A stretch of 36,721 bases of DNA, taken from positions 1 to 36,721 of the forward strand of contig CAYQZD010000028.1 of assembly GCA_964421875.1 (NCBI GenBank), written 5' to 3'. Positions 1 through 7,879 of this stretch are shown here, in pieces. Position 1 is the stretch's first letter; each line of letters opens with the position of its first letter. The notes under the pieces were generated by a model. That model did not search any database. It was not told the origin of the DNA and worked only from the letters and a program-made list of their open reading frames with translations. Position numbers and translations under genes: made by a program. The DNA comes from CAYQZD01 sp964421875. Its GTDB lineage: Bacteria > Electryoneota > Tariuqbacteria > Tariuqbacterales > Tariuqbacteraceae.

Positions 1-24
1 GAAAATGCTATCGGTCGCTCGTCT

Positions 25-50
25 GCATTCCCACGCAGGAGCGTGGGAAC
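25..50. repeat. Palindromic intergenic repeat, CCCACGC type
   Basis: Inverted repeat with arms ATTCCCACGC and GCGTGGGAAC around a short loop. A second copy in the opposite orientation lies at 32466-32489. The 241 bases before the first gene hold only repeats of this kind; I see no gene there. Confidence 0.75.
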
Positions 51-56
51 GAGGGT

Positions 57-96
57 AATTCACGGCTCGCGTATTGACACCGCCGTTGTTTTCAGG
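57..96 (-). repeat. Fragment of the 95-nt structured element (copy 5)
   Basis: Read on the minus strand, this matches the first half of the element found at 29031, 32791 and 34826. It includes the conserved ACGCGAGCCGTGAATT segment and a 5-bp outer stem, ACGGC with GCCGT. The second half, with the GGTC/GACC and CCCTC/GAGGG hairpins, is absent; a CCCACGC palindrome follows instead. Confidence 0.6.
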
Positions 97-102
97 ATTA
101 AT

Positions 103-128
103 GTCGCAGAGTGCGGGGACTCTGCGAC
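103..128. repeat. Palindromic repeat, GCAGAGT type
   Basis: Perfect 10-bp inverted repeat (GTCGCAGAGT / ACTCTGCGAC) with a six-base GC-rich loop. A copy with the complementary loop lies at 32420-32447. Confidence 0.75.
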
Positions 129-136
129 ACAATGAA

Positions 137-168
137 TGTCAGGTCTCCGCTTCGCTAAAGACCTGACA
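137..168. repeat. Palindrome with 10-bp stem
   Basis: Perfect inverted repeat TGTCAGGTCT / AGACCTGACA with a 12-base loop. It belongs to the repeat patch before the first gene and has no U-tract, so it is not a convincing terminator. Confidence 0.6.
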
Positions 169-171
169 TAA

Positions 172-210
172 CGCGAGAAAGATTGCTTCGCTTCGCTCGC
201 AATGACAAAA
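172..210. repeat. Dispersed repeat, GATTGCTTCGCTTCGC type
   Basis: A segment containing AGATTGCTTCGCTTCGC followed by TCGCAATGAC. A diverged, longer version with both arms is at 36538-36619. It has the look of a short palindromic intergenic repeat. Confidence 0.6.
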
Positions 211-241
211 TGACTTACGAGGGGAACAGCGTGGGTTTAGG

Positions 242-1201
242 TTATCCTTTTTTCTTCTCTTTCTCCTTTTGTTCCGCCTGCGGTTTGAAACTGTCCAAAT
301 CCTTCATCAGGATGTCGGCGGTGCCTTTATAGACCTGATAGATGGTTTCATCGTCCATCTTCTTCACCATAAACTTGTTTTCATCCTCCGCTTCGGGCAG
401 GAGCGATATCGACTGCTTGTGTCCCCCGGAAAAGGTGATTTCCAATTGGTAAATCGGATTAGTGAAGTCCGGGGGTGTTTCCCCCTCGTCCACATCGTGG
501 AAGTCGGCTGCGCGCAAACGGCTGGCGTAATTCAACATCTGGTCAACCTTGGGTTTGTCAGCCACGAATTCCTCTTCAGCGGTTTTTGTAATCCAGGTGG
601 TGTCGTCCAGCGCCAGGGTAATGGTTTGGTCGGGGTATATCAGCTTGCATTCCTCGATGGAATCCTTGTTTATATCGAGGATGACCTTGTTTCGCCAATC
701 CTTCAGAGAGCGGTCGAAGAAGTATTTGAATGAGCCTTCGATCATATAGACATCATTCGAGCCCTCTTTCCGAAAGTAGGTATGGCGGTAGGTGGATGAC
801 GGTTTTCCCATCACGAAGCCGGCGGTTTTTTTACCGCCCGCCTTTATTTCCACGGATACTCCCGCGCTGTCATCGACCTGGTACTCCGCGAAACGGTCAG
901 GCCTGCTGGTTACCAGGTTTTCGATTTCCATAATATCGAGTTTGGTCAAGGTTTCATGAACGCTGCGCTGTTCCGCAGGGTAATCGACAGGCTCGGTCAC
1001 CCGCCAGATTTGGTTCACCTTCTCCAGCGTGATTGCGCCGTTAGTGGGAGATATGGTATGGATGTAATCCACCTTGCTTGTGTCCACTTCAACCAGGTAT
1101 CGAACCCGTTCCACCGATTTGTCGGAAACGCGGCTGACGATGAAGATGATGAGCAGGACAACGAAAGCGATACCGAGGTAAATTGCGGTTTTATTCCTCA
1201 T
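242..1201 (-). CDS. DUF4340 domain protein, membrane-anchored
   Basis: A 319-aa protein with one N-terminal membrane anchor (about residues 7-24), a long periplasmic or extracytoplasmic region and a Lys/Glu-rich tail. The sequence fits the DUF4340 family, including a segment around HTYFRKEG followed by VYMI. DUF4340 genes commonly follow GldG-like auxiliary genes of ABC-2 transporters, and this one is last in such a minus-strand operon, 129 bases after its neighbour. The biochemical role is unknown. The start was chosen because it places the anchor at the N terminus; no strong ribosome-binding site is visible. The family call rests on pattern and context. Confidence 0.8.
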   Translation of the reverse strand: MRNKTAIYLGIAFVVLLIIFIVSRVSDKSVERVRYLVEVDTSKVDYIHTISPTNGAITLEKVNQIWRVTEPVDYPAEQRSVHETLTKLDIMEIENLVTSRPDRFAEYQVDDSAGVSVEIKAGGKKTAGFVMGKPSSTYRHTYFRKEGSNDVYMIEGSFKYFFDRSLKDWRNKVILDINKDSIEECKLIYPDQTITLALDDTTWITKTAEEEFVADKPKVDQMLNYASRLRAADFHDVDEGETPPDFTNPIYQLEITFSGGHKQSISLLPEAEDENKFMVKKMDDETIYQVYKGTADILMKDLDSFKPQAEQKEKEKKKG

Positions 1202-1330
1202 TTCTTAACCCTGATAGTCTCTTGTTGAAAGGATTGTCTTCTATCCTGATATTGACGATTATTTGTCTTGATTCCCACGGGAGATTGTGGGGATACGAAG
1301 AAAGACTCTAAGTTTTATCTTCGTCGCAGC

Positions 1331-2920
1331 TTAATCCAGCGCCGGTCTTTGTTTGCGGCGGATTTGCCAGCGGACTACACCAATTATGACGATGATGATA
1401 GCCGGAAGGAAAATATTGGCGTATTTCACCATACCCTTTACACTCTCCGATACTTCCGCCAAGGGCCGGCTGGTGACTTCGCGGGTGCGGATATGAATCA
1501 GGCTTTCATCCTGCGCCAGCCAGTCCACCATATTCATAAAGAAATTCGCGTTTGACATTGTTGACAAATACTGGTCCTGCACGAAGTTGCCTTCACCCAC
1601 CACAACGATTCGGGTTTCGGGACTTTGCGAAATCAACTGACCGGTAAACGGTTCTTCCCCGCCGCCGGGATTGGGGATGTCTTTACCCGCGAAATAGCTG
1701 GTGAAACTGCCCATCATCACCGCCCCCAAAGGGATGTTGGACATAGGGAACGCTATATTACGGAAGGAGGGATTCATTGGATTTATCTGGAATCTACCCG
1801 ACTGCTTGTTGCTCTGCTCCGAGGTCCACATAATCGGTATAGCCTGGATGGTGGTGTCGTCGGCTGCGGCTGAAGTGTCTATCGAACTGGGGAAATAGAG
1901 CGCCAGATCTTCCAATTCCCGCACCAGATTGATTTCCTGGTTGAAATTCCTGATGATGGGGAAGAAGGGATAAGGCATTGCGCTGGTGAAGGAGAAGAAT
2001 CCCTGCCGCTGCTGCACGTTTATCATCCCGGAAACGCGGTCGTAAACCAGGTCGTCGTTGATGCGGAAACCGAGGTTCTGCGTGAAATCGTCCAGGTTCA
2101 GATTGTACTTGACGGCCTGGCCCTCCTGCAGGTTGGCGTTGATTTTACTCACCAGGAAGCCGACCTTGCCGCCCTTCATTATGTATTGGTCGATACAGAA
2201 TAGTATCCAATTAGAGAACTCCTCCGTGGGGTGGATAATGAGCAGCGCATCCAGGTCGTCCGGAATCATCATATTGCCGGTGAGGTCGAGGTTCTGGGTC
2301 TCGTAGTTCTTCTCCAACTGGTTGAGCAGCATACTCATATCCTCGCGGTAATTCACCTCGCCTTCCGAAGCTAAAAATCCTATCTGCGGAATCCGCTCCG
2401 CCGTGATTTTCTTGATGGTGGAGGTGATGTCGTATTCCAGGTTGGCGGTTGTCTGCACCAGCGGGATGGTTTCGCGCTTGTCTCCATAGAAGAAGACCAG
2501 CCCCATATACCCTTTCTTGACCTCAATTTTGTCCTTTTCCACCACCTGAAGCTGAACCGGCGAGATCTGGTAGCTCTGGGCTTCGGACTCTAACTCTTGC
2601 TCGCTGGCAGGATCTACGAACTCGAAGTGGAAATTACCTTTGGAGTGAGCCCGGTACTCTTCAAGCTGGTCCTTCAGATAGCGGGCGTTTGAGGAGTATG
2701 GCGCAGGCAGGTCTTTGGTGAAAAAGGCCTTCACAGTGAGGCGGTCCGGCAGGTTAGCCACGGCTTCTTTGGAAGCCTTGGCTAAGGTAAATATTTTCCC
2801 TTCTGTCAGGTCCAGCCGGGTGAAAACATTCACCGAAATCAGGTTGACCATAATCAGGACTGCCAATAGCAGGACAATCACCGTTATACTGCCGATATAA
2901 GCTTTACCCTTTTTTTCCAT
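1331..2920 (-). CDS. GldG-like ABC transporter auxiliary protein
   Basis: A 529-aa protein with an N-terminal membrane helix (about 8-30), a large extracytoplasmic region of the ABC_transp_aux/GldG type, and a C-terminal helix (about 502-520) followed by a basic tail (RRKQR). Such proteins accompany an ABC-2 permease and ATPase, here encoded just upstream, and may act as substrate-binding or structural partners. In Bacteroidetes GldA-GldF-GldG is linked to gliding, but homologous sets occur widely in non-gliding bacteria, so motility is not implied. An AGGGA ribosome-binding site sits about nine bases before the ATG. Confidence 0.8.
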   Translation of the reverse strand: MEKKGKAYIGSITVIVLLLAVLIMVNLISVNVFTRLDLTEGKIFTLAKASKEAVANLPDRLTVKAFFTKDLPAPYSSNARYLKDQLEEYRAHSKGNFHFEFVDPASEQELESEAQSYQISPVQLQVVEKDKIEVKKGYMGLVFFYGDKRETIPLVQTTANLEYDITSTIKKITAERIPQIGFLASEGEVNYREDMSMLLNQLEKNYETQNLDLTGNMMIPDDLDALLIIHPTEEFSNWILFCIDQYIMKGGKVGFLVSKINANLQEGQAVKYNLNLDDFTQNLGFRINDDLVYDRVSGMINVQQRQGFFSFTSAMPYPFFPIIRNFNQEINLVRELEDLALYFPSSIDTSAAADDTTIQAIPIMWTSEQSNKQSGRFQINPMNPSFRNIAFPMSNIPLGAVMMGSFTSYFAGKDIPNPGGGEEPFTGQLISQSPETRIVVVGEGNFVQDQYLSTMSNANFFMNMVDWLAQDESLIHIRTREVTSRPLAEVSESVKGMVKYANIFLPAIIIVIIGVVRWQIRRKQRPALD

Positions 2921-3007
2921 ATTACGCTTCCCTATATGGAATGGCGAAATTTAATGCCGTTGAAAATAATTATTAAGATTTTTTCACTATGCAGGATACC
3001 GGAGTTA

Positions 3008-3718
3008 TCAGCTCCAGTTTCTCCTGGTCAGCGCCTGAGTCGCCATAGCGAGGCTGAAGACGATGATGGACAGATAATATATCACATCCCGGCTGTCGAC
3101 AACGCCTCGGGCGATGTTGTTGAAATGGAAATCGATGCTGAGGTATTCCAGTATTCCGGCTAAATAAGCCGGCACGAAGAACAGCACTTTATCCAGCATA
3201 AAAAACACGAAAATAATGAGAAACGCGACGATGAAGCTGACTATCTGGTTTTCGGTCACGCTTGAGGCGTAAATCCCGATGGCGATGTAGGCTCCGCCCA
3301 TCAACAGCAAACCGATGTATGTTCCCCAGACTGGACCGGGGTCGGGATTGCCTAAGATAGAGATGGTGATAACATAGAGCATTGTGAAAACCAGCGCTAT
3401 AAGGAGCAGCGCCAGCGAAGCCAGGAACTTGCCCAAAATCACTTCGCTCTCCTTTAAAGGCATAGTCAGCATTATCTCGATGGTGCCGATTTTTTTCTCT
3501 TCGGAAATCAGGCGCATAGTAATGGCGGGGATGAAAAAGATGAAAATCACCGGAACTACCCCCATCACGTTGCGCAGGCTGGCTTCGTTCACCAGGAAGA
3601 GCGCCGCGGAGAAGAACCATCCCGCTATCAGAAGAAAAGCCGCGATGATGATATAGGCGATGGGAGAATTGAAGTAGGTCTTCATCTCCTTCTTGAAAAC
3701 CGTAAGACTATTTTCCAT
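3008..3718 (-). CDS. ABC-2 type transporter permease (GldF-like)
   Basis: A 236-aa protein with about six hydrophobic helices, typical of ABC-2 permeases of the GldF/NosY kind. Features include an N-terminal segment FKKEMKTYFNSPIAYII and a cytoplasmic stretch RLISEEKKIGTIEIMLT, which resembles the coupling region of this family. It lies between the ATPase (88 bases upstream) and the GldG-like gene (87 bases downstream) on the same strand. The transported substrate cannot be inferred. Confidence 0.85.
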   Translation of the reverse strand: MENSLTVFKKEMKTYFNSPIAYIIIAAFLLIAGWFFSAALFLVNEASLRNVMGVVPVIFIFFIPAITMRLISEEKKIGTIEIMLTMPLKESEVILGKFLASLALLLIALVFTMLYVITISILGNPDPGPVWGTYIGLLLMGGAYIAIGIYASSVTENQIVSFIVAFLIIFVFFMLDKVLFFVPAYLAGILEYLSIDFHFNNIARGVVDSRDVIYYLSIIVFSLAMATQALTRRNWS

Positions 3719-3806
3719 TTCTATTCCCAGTTCTATGAGAATTGGAGTGGTAATTTCAGTGTTATAATTAAGATAAACAAGAACTTCAATTAAGAAGTTG
3801 ACAATA

Positions 3807-4736
3807 TCAGTTGAGTGTGAGCGACCTGAATACGTCTTCCAGTGTGGTGCGGTCGCGTCTCATTTCCAGTATGACCCATTTGTTTGCCACTGCGGTTTTG
3901 AAGATGTCTGCTCGAGGGTCAGCCTGGGACGCAAGGTCGAGCCGGTAAAGCCGGTTTTCGCCGGTTGAGGGCATCAGCGCAATCTCATCCACACCCTCGA
4001 TTTCTCTTAGTTTATCCATCGGCTGTTCCTCCGCAGCCTGGACTTCCAGGAAGATTCGGTCGCCGCCCTTGGCGGAGGATTCGAGTTGTTCAATGCTGCC
4101 GTCCGCGGCGATTTTTCCCCGGTTGATGATGATGGCGCGGCTGCAGGTGGCTCGCACTTCGGGCAGGATGTGAGTACAGAGGATGACGGTTTTCTCCTTA
4201 CCCAATTCCTTGATGAGGTTGCGGATTTCCACAATCTGGTTGGGGTCGAGTCCGCTGGTGGGCTCATCCAGGATGAGGATGTCGGGTTCGTGAATCAGCG
4301 CCTGCGCCAGCCCGACCCGCTGGTTGTATCCTTTGGAGAGGGCGCCGATGTTTTTCCCCAGCACTTCGCCCAAACCACATACTTCCACCATCCGCTTTAG
4401 TCTTAAATTCCGCTGGTCTTTGGGGATATGGCGCAGTTCCGCGATGTAATGCAGGAATTCGAACACGTTCATTTCGTTGTAAAGCGGAGTGTTTTCCGGA
4501 AGGTATCCGATTTTGCGCCGGATTTCCAGCGAATGGTCCCTGACGTTCATCCCGTTGATTTCCACGGTGCCCAATGTAGGGGGAAGGAAGCAGGTGATGA
4601 TGCGAACCGTGGTGGTTTTACCTGCGCCGTTGGGACCCAAGAAACCCAAAATCTCACCTTTCTTGATTTCAATACTGATATCGTCCACAGCCCTGGTATC
4701 GCCGTAGAGCTTGGTGAGATTCTTGATTTTTATCAT
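3807..4736 (-). CDS. ABC transporter ATP-binding protein (GldA-like)
   Basis: A 309-aa ATPase. Visible motifs are Walker A GPNGAGKT (residues 34-41), the signature LSKGYNQR (133-140), Walker B ILILDEP (153-159) and the switch histidine in CTH (189). The LSKGYNQR signature and the roughly 80-residue C-terminal extension fit the CcmA/GldA group that works with ABC-2 permeases. An AAGGGG ribosome-binding site lies six bases before the ATG. It is the first gene of the four-gene minus-strand operon and should energise the permease encoded next. No clear promoter could be assigned on this strand. Confidence 0.92.
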   Translation of the reverse strand: MIKIKNLTKLYGDTRAVDDISIEIKKGEILGFLGPNGAGKTTTVRIITCFLPPTLGTVEINGMNVRDHSLEIRRKIGYLPENTPLYNEMNVFEFLHYIAELRHIPKDQRNLRLKRMVEVCGLGEVLGKNIGALSKGYNQRVGLAQALIHEPDILILDEPTSGLDPNQIVEIRNLIKELGKEKTVILCTHILPEVRATCSRAIIINRGKIAADGSIEQLESSAKGGDRIFLEVQAAEEQPMDKLREIEGVDEIALMPSTGENRLYRLDLASQADPRADIFKTAVANKWVILEMRRDRTTLEDVFRSLTLN

Positions 4737-4833
4737 CTCTACCCCTTAGAGGATTGTTATTTTGGATTGGCAATTTGTGATATATTACTCATCACGGAAT
4801 GAAAAGTTCCCGAAAAAATATTTCGGTTTTTAC

Positions 4834-4862
4834 TTGACAAATCCACTGAATTTGATTATAAT
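4834..4862 (+). promoter_or_regulatory. Consensus sigma-70 type promoter
   Basis: TTGACA at 4834-4839 and TATAAT at 4857-4862, separated by exactly 17 bases, a perfect match to the housekeeping consensus. The next long plus-strand gene starts 530 bases downstream; the 14-codon ORF at 4952 is the nearest possible product. Confidence 0.75.
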
Positions 4863-4951
4863 ATTAATTACCTAATAATGTCTGCGAATTCTTAGGGTAT
4901 TTCATAAAGTATTTCAAAATCTACATAATCTATCTTGGGAGGAGCCCCATA

Positions 4952-4996
4952 ATGGATAGAGCATTCCCCACATTGGCGATTCTTATTATGATGTAG
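4952..4996 (+). CDS. Possible 14-aa leader peptide or gene remnant
   Basis: ATG preceded by GGGAGGAG at good spacing, encoding MDRAFPTLAILIMM and stop. It is about 90 bases downstream of a perfect promoter. A second AGGAGG follows directly after the stop but has no ATG at the usual spacing. It could be a leader peptide, a tiny hydrophobic peptide, or the remains of a decayed gene. Only the motif spacing supports it. Confidence 0.3.
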   Translation: MDRAFPTLAILIMM

Positions 4997-5088
4997 GAGG
5001 TATATCCGCATTTTCGAGAGTAATTCAAATTATGGGAGGGATAGCGTTTTAGACTGATGGTAACACTTTACTGATGAGAATTGTATAC

Positions 5089-5156
5089 GTCATTCTGACT
5101 GCGAAGCGAGTCAGAATCCTTCTTTTCAGGAGGGATTCCGGCTGCGCCGGAATGAC
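5089..5156. repeat. TCATTC/GAATGA composite palindromic repeat
   Basis: Outer arms GTCATTC and GAATGAC enclose two hairpins: ATTCTGACT/AGTCAGAAT (9 bp) and ATTCCGGC/GCCGGAAT (8 bp). Its architecture is like the repeats at 13056-13137 and 32718-32899. Confidence 0.7.
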
Positions 5157-5215
5157 TATTCTGTCAGCAACTTCTTTTTGCTATTAGTTACGATCGATGT
5201 AAAGAAATCTATTAA

Positions 5216-5310
5216 ACCATTAAATGTAAAGGAATTTTATCGCGACTTTGCACCACTTAACATGAGAATTCACGACTCGCGGTTTACTTTGCCGCTATTC
5301 TCAAGGTAAA
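5216..5310 (-). repeat. 95-nt structured element, copy 4 (minus strand)
   Basis: Reverse-complement reading begins TTTACCTTGAGAATAGCGGC and continues through CCGCGAGTCGTGAATT, TTAAGT and GTCGCGATA, in line with the plus-strand copies. The first stem reads GCGGC/GTCGT, a paired variant of ACGGC/GCCGT. The last hairpin is degraded in this copy. No clear promoter precedes it on the minus strand. Confidence 0.65.
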
Positions 5311-5324
5311 TAAATCAACCCATG

Positions 5325-5365
5325 TGAGTTCCGGTTTCCGCCAAATTTTCCCATAACGGAACTCA
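5325..5365 (+). promoter_or_regulatory. Leader hairpin upstream of the type IX cargo gene
   Basis: Perfect 9-bp inverted repeat TGAGTTCCG / CGGAACTCA with a 23-base loop, ending 26 bases before the ATG at 5392 and 17 bases before its GGAGG ribosome-binding site. It could affect translation or bind a regulator. Confidence 0.4.
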
Positions 5366-5391
5366 TTAAACGCATTAATTCTGGAGGCAGT

Positions 5392-7626
5392 ATGCTGTTC
5401 AAGAAAGTTACAGTGGCGTCGGTGATAATGCTTTTGCTCTGTTCTTTGGCTTTCGCCGGAGCCGCTAATAAGACCGTCTATCCTCCCAGTCCCTGGTTCG
5501 ACGCCAGAGGCGGGCCGGACGCCTACGGTTATACCTGGGTCGATTCAGACGAACCGGGCGGACCTGCGGTGGCATGGATTGACATCACCACTACCGGGAC
5601 TCAAATCGCTGGTCTGGGTGATGACAACATCGTCGGACCCTTCGGCATCGGGTTCAACTTCACTTTCTACTGGTACCCTGTGAGCCAGTTCTATGTTGGC
5701 TCCAACGGCTACGTCAAGTTTCCGCCGCCTTTTATGGCCGCATCGCCCTTCCCCACAGCGATTCCGCTTCCCGCCAATCCCAACGACTTCATCGCGCCCT
5801 ATCTGTGCGACCTGTATTTCGGACCCAGCGCGCCGAATGCGGAAGCTTACTACTGGACTAACAACACCGACCAATGCGTCATCTCCTTCCTCAATGTTCC
5901 GGGATGGAACCTGACAGTGAATCCGCAGCGGAGCTGCAACTTCCAGGTTGTGCTCAACGGATCCGACAGCACCATCCATCTGAATTACCTGACCTGCGAC
6001 CCGGATTTGTACACCGCCAACTCACAGGTCATCGGCATCGAGAATGTGAGCGGTCAGGTAGGTTTAGCCCGTTCCATCGGCGCCAACATCCCTCACGCAA
6101 ATTACACTGTGGTCTATGAACCGCCCGCTTCTTCCACCTACCAGGCGCACGATTTCGCCACGCTGGCGGTGATGAATGAGGGGTCTCACGGTATAACCCA
6201 CCTGGTAAACGAAGTGTATACTCCCGTGGCCACTATCGGGAACGTGGGCAACCAGCCTGAGGCTGCAGCCGATGTTACCTGCACCATTCTCCAGGGCGCT
6301 TCTCAGGTTTATACTTCCAGCACTATGGTAACCAACCTGGCTCCGGGACAGCAGGTCAATGTTACTTTCCCCACCTCCTGGACCCCCACGGCTATAGCCA
6401 ATTACACCATCAGAGTCGACGTGATCCTCACCGGCGATATGAATCCCAACAACAACAGGATGGAAGGTGAAATCTGCGTGACTCAGATTCCCGGCTTATT
6501 GAAGTGGGATAGCGGGACCGCTTCCAGCGGTTGGAGCTGGGCTGGCGGTAGCGGCGGTATGGCGCAATGCTTTGTGCCGCCATCATATCCCTGCACTATT
6601 GATTCCATTATCTTCTATAACTACTCCGGCGGCACCACTATTCCCTACTTCTTAGGTAAGGTTATTGACGATAATGGTCCGAATGGTTCACCCGGAGACT
6701 CCTTGTTCGGCGCTCAGATAACCGCGACAACTGCCGGATGGCACTCCGCTGCAGTGACCGGGGTTACCATCAATGAAGGGGCTTTCTATGTGATGTGGGA
6801 GAGTCCCGGTGAAAACTGCCCCAATATTGGTTACGGAGTAACCGCTCCCTTCTCCCGCAACGCCTGGGAATACACCGGTGTCTGGGCTCTCTACCGCGCC
6901 AATGATACCAACGAGATAATGATTAGAGCCTACTGCTCCGGCGCGGCCGGTGATTTGACCGTTACCCTTACTCCGGTGAATCCTCCCATCAATATTCCCG
7001 GCGCCGGCGGCTCTTTCCGCTTCGACGCCTCGATTGTCAACAATACCGCTCAGGTGATTAATTTCGACGCCTGGACCGAAGTCCGGCTCCCCAATGGTTC
7101 ATTGTACGGCCCGCTGATTCTGCGCGAAAACCTGATTATCCCCGGCAACTACACTATCCTGCGGACAAATATCCAGCAGAATGTGCCGGGTATCGCTCCT
7201 ACCGGGAACTATACCTACATCGGTAATGCCGGAACCTACCCCGGAACCGTGATAGATTCCGATGAATTTGACTTCCTCAAACTTCCTGGCGACGGCTCCT
7301 CCGGCGGCAGCCAGGGATGGGCGGTAAGCGGATGGTTCGGCGATGAAGGATTGAACGCTCCCAGTGAATTCAGCTTCACCGGCGCCAGCCCCAATCCCTT
7401 CAATCCCGAAACCCACCTCTCCTTTACCCTGCCGCAGGCTGGTCAGGTTACTTTGACCGTCTTTGACTTGCAGGGCAGGCTGATAGCGAAGCTCGCTGAC
7501 GGCTGGCATAGCGCCGGCTCCTACAGCGTCACCTTCGAAGCGCCCGAGCTTCCCAGCGGGGTGTACTTCGCTAACCTCAAGGCCGACGGTTACTCCCAGA
7601 CTCAGAAGCTTCTGCTTTTGAAATAA
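5392..7626 (+). CDS. Secreted protein with type IX sorting domain
   Basis: A 744-aa secreted protein. A signal peptide occupies about residues 1-23. The N-terminal part (about 25-240) resembles a nidogen-like beta domain, with YVGSNGYVKF and DFIAPYLCDLYF. A CARDB-like adhesion fold follows (about 255-365), then further beta-rich segments. The last 85 residues form a Por/type IX C-terminal sorting domain, with SPNPFNPET, VFDLQGR, SGVYFA and a final KLLLLK. Such proteins cross the outer membrane through PorU/PorV-type machinery and become surface-attached or released. A GGAGG lies five bases before the ATG, and a strong terminator follows. No enzymatic motif is visible; an adhesion or surface role is inference. 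Confidence 0.85.
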   Translation: MLFKKVTVASVIMLLLCSLAFAGAANKTVYPPSPWFDARGGPDAYGYTWVDSDEPGGPAVAWIDITTTGTQIAGLGDDNIVGPFGIGFNFTFYWYPVSQFYVGSNGYVKFPPPFMAASPFPTAIPLPANPNDFIAPYLCDLYFGPSAPNAEAYYWTNNTDQCVISFLNVPGWNLTVNPQRSCNFQVVLNGSDSTIHLNYLTCDPDLYTANSQVIGIENVSGQVGLARSIGANIPHANYTVVYEPPASSTYQAHDFATLAVMNEGSHGITHLVNEVYTPVATIGNVGNQPEAAADVTCTILQGASQVYTSSTMVTNLAPGQQVNVTFPTSWTPTAIANYTIRVDVILTGDMNPNNNRMEGEICVTQIPGLLKWDSGTASSGWSWAGGSGGMAQCFVPPSYPCTIDSIIFYNYSGGTTIPYFLGKVIDDNGPNGSPGDSLFGAQITATTAGWHSAAVTGVTINEGAFYVMWESPGENCPNIGYGVTAPFSRNAWEYTGVWALYRANDTNEIMIRAYCSGAAGDLTVTLTPVNPPINIPGAGGSFRFDASIVNNTAQVINFDAWTEVRLPNGSLYGPLILRENLIIPGNYTILRTNIQQNVPGIAPTGNYTYIGNAGTYPGTVIDSDEFDFLKLPGDGSSGGSQGWAVSGWFGDEGLNAPSEFSFTGASPNPFNPETHLSFTLPQAGQVTLTVFDLQGRLIAKLADGWHSAGSYSVTFEAPELPSGVYFANLKADGYSQTQKLLLLK

Positions 7627-7646
7627 GAGCCGCTGACCTTCCTCAT

Positions 7647-7676
7647 AAGGGGGCGTTTTAAACGCCCCCTTTTTTT
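7647..7676 (+). terminator. Rho-independent terminator
   Basis: GGGGGCGTTT and AAACGCCCCC form a GC-rich stem immediately followed by seven T residues, 20 bases after the stop codon of the type IX cargo gene. Confidence 0.92.
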
Positions 7677-7792
7677 CGTCAAAAGCGGTCTTGATTAAAA
7701 AAGTCAGAAAAACCGGTGGATACAATTATACAATCGGGAGTCTCAATGTATTTATAATCCGCTATTAAAGGCAATGTTTTTATATTTAAAAG

Positions 7793-7821
7793 TTGACACT
7801 TGGCAACTATTTTATTATATT
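7793..7821 (+). promoter_or_regulatory. Sigma-70 type promoter for the M23-bactofilin pair
   Basis: TTGACA (7793-7798), a 17-base spacer and TATATT (7816-7821), about 58 bases before the TTG start of the peptidase gene. Confidence 0.75.
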
Positions 7822-7879
7822 TATAAGAATTGAGTGTAATCATTCCTGGTATAAGTTTTAACTGAACTAAGTTAAGCGT

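Larger units (their letters stand above)
4737..5391. other. Divergent spacer between the ABC operon and the type IX cargo gene
   Basis: 655 bases without a long gene. It holds a consensus plus-strand promoter (4834-4862), a 14-codon ORF with a good ribosome-binding site (4952-4996), a TCATTC-type palindromic repeat (5089-5156), a minus-strand copy of the 95-nt element (5216-5310) and a 9-bp hairpin just before the next gene (5325-5365). Each is listed separately. Confidence 0.7.
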
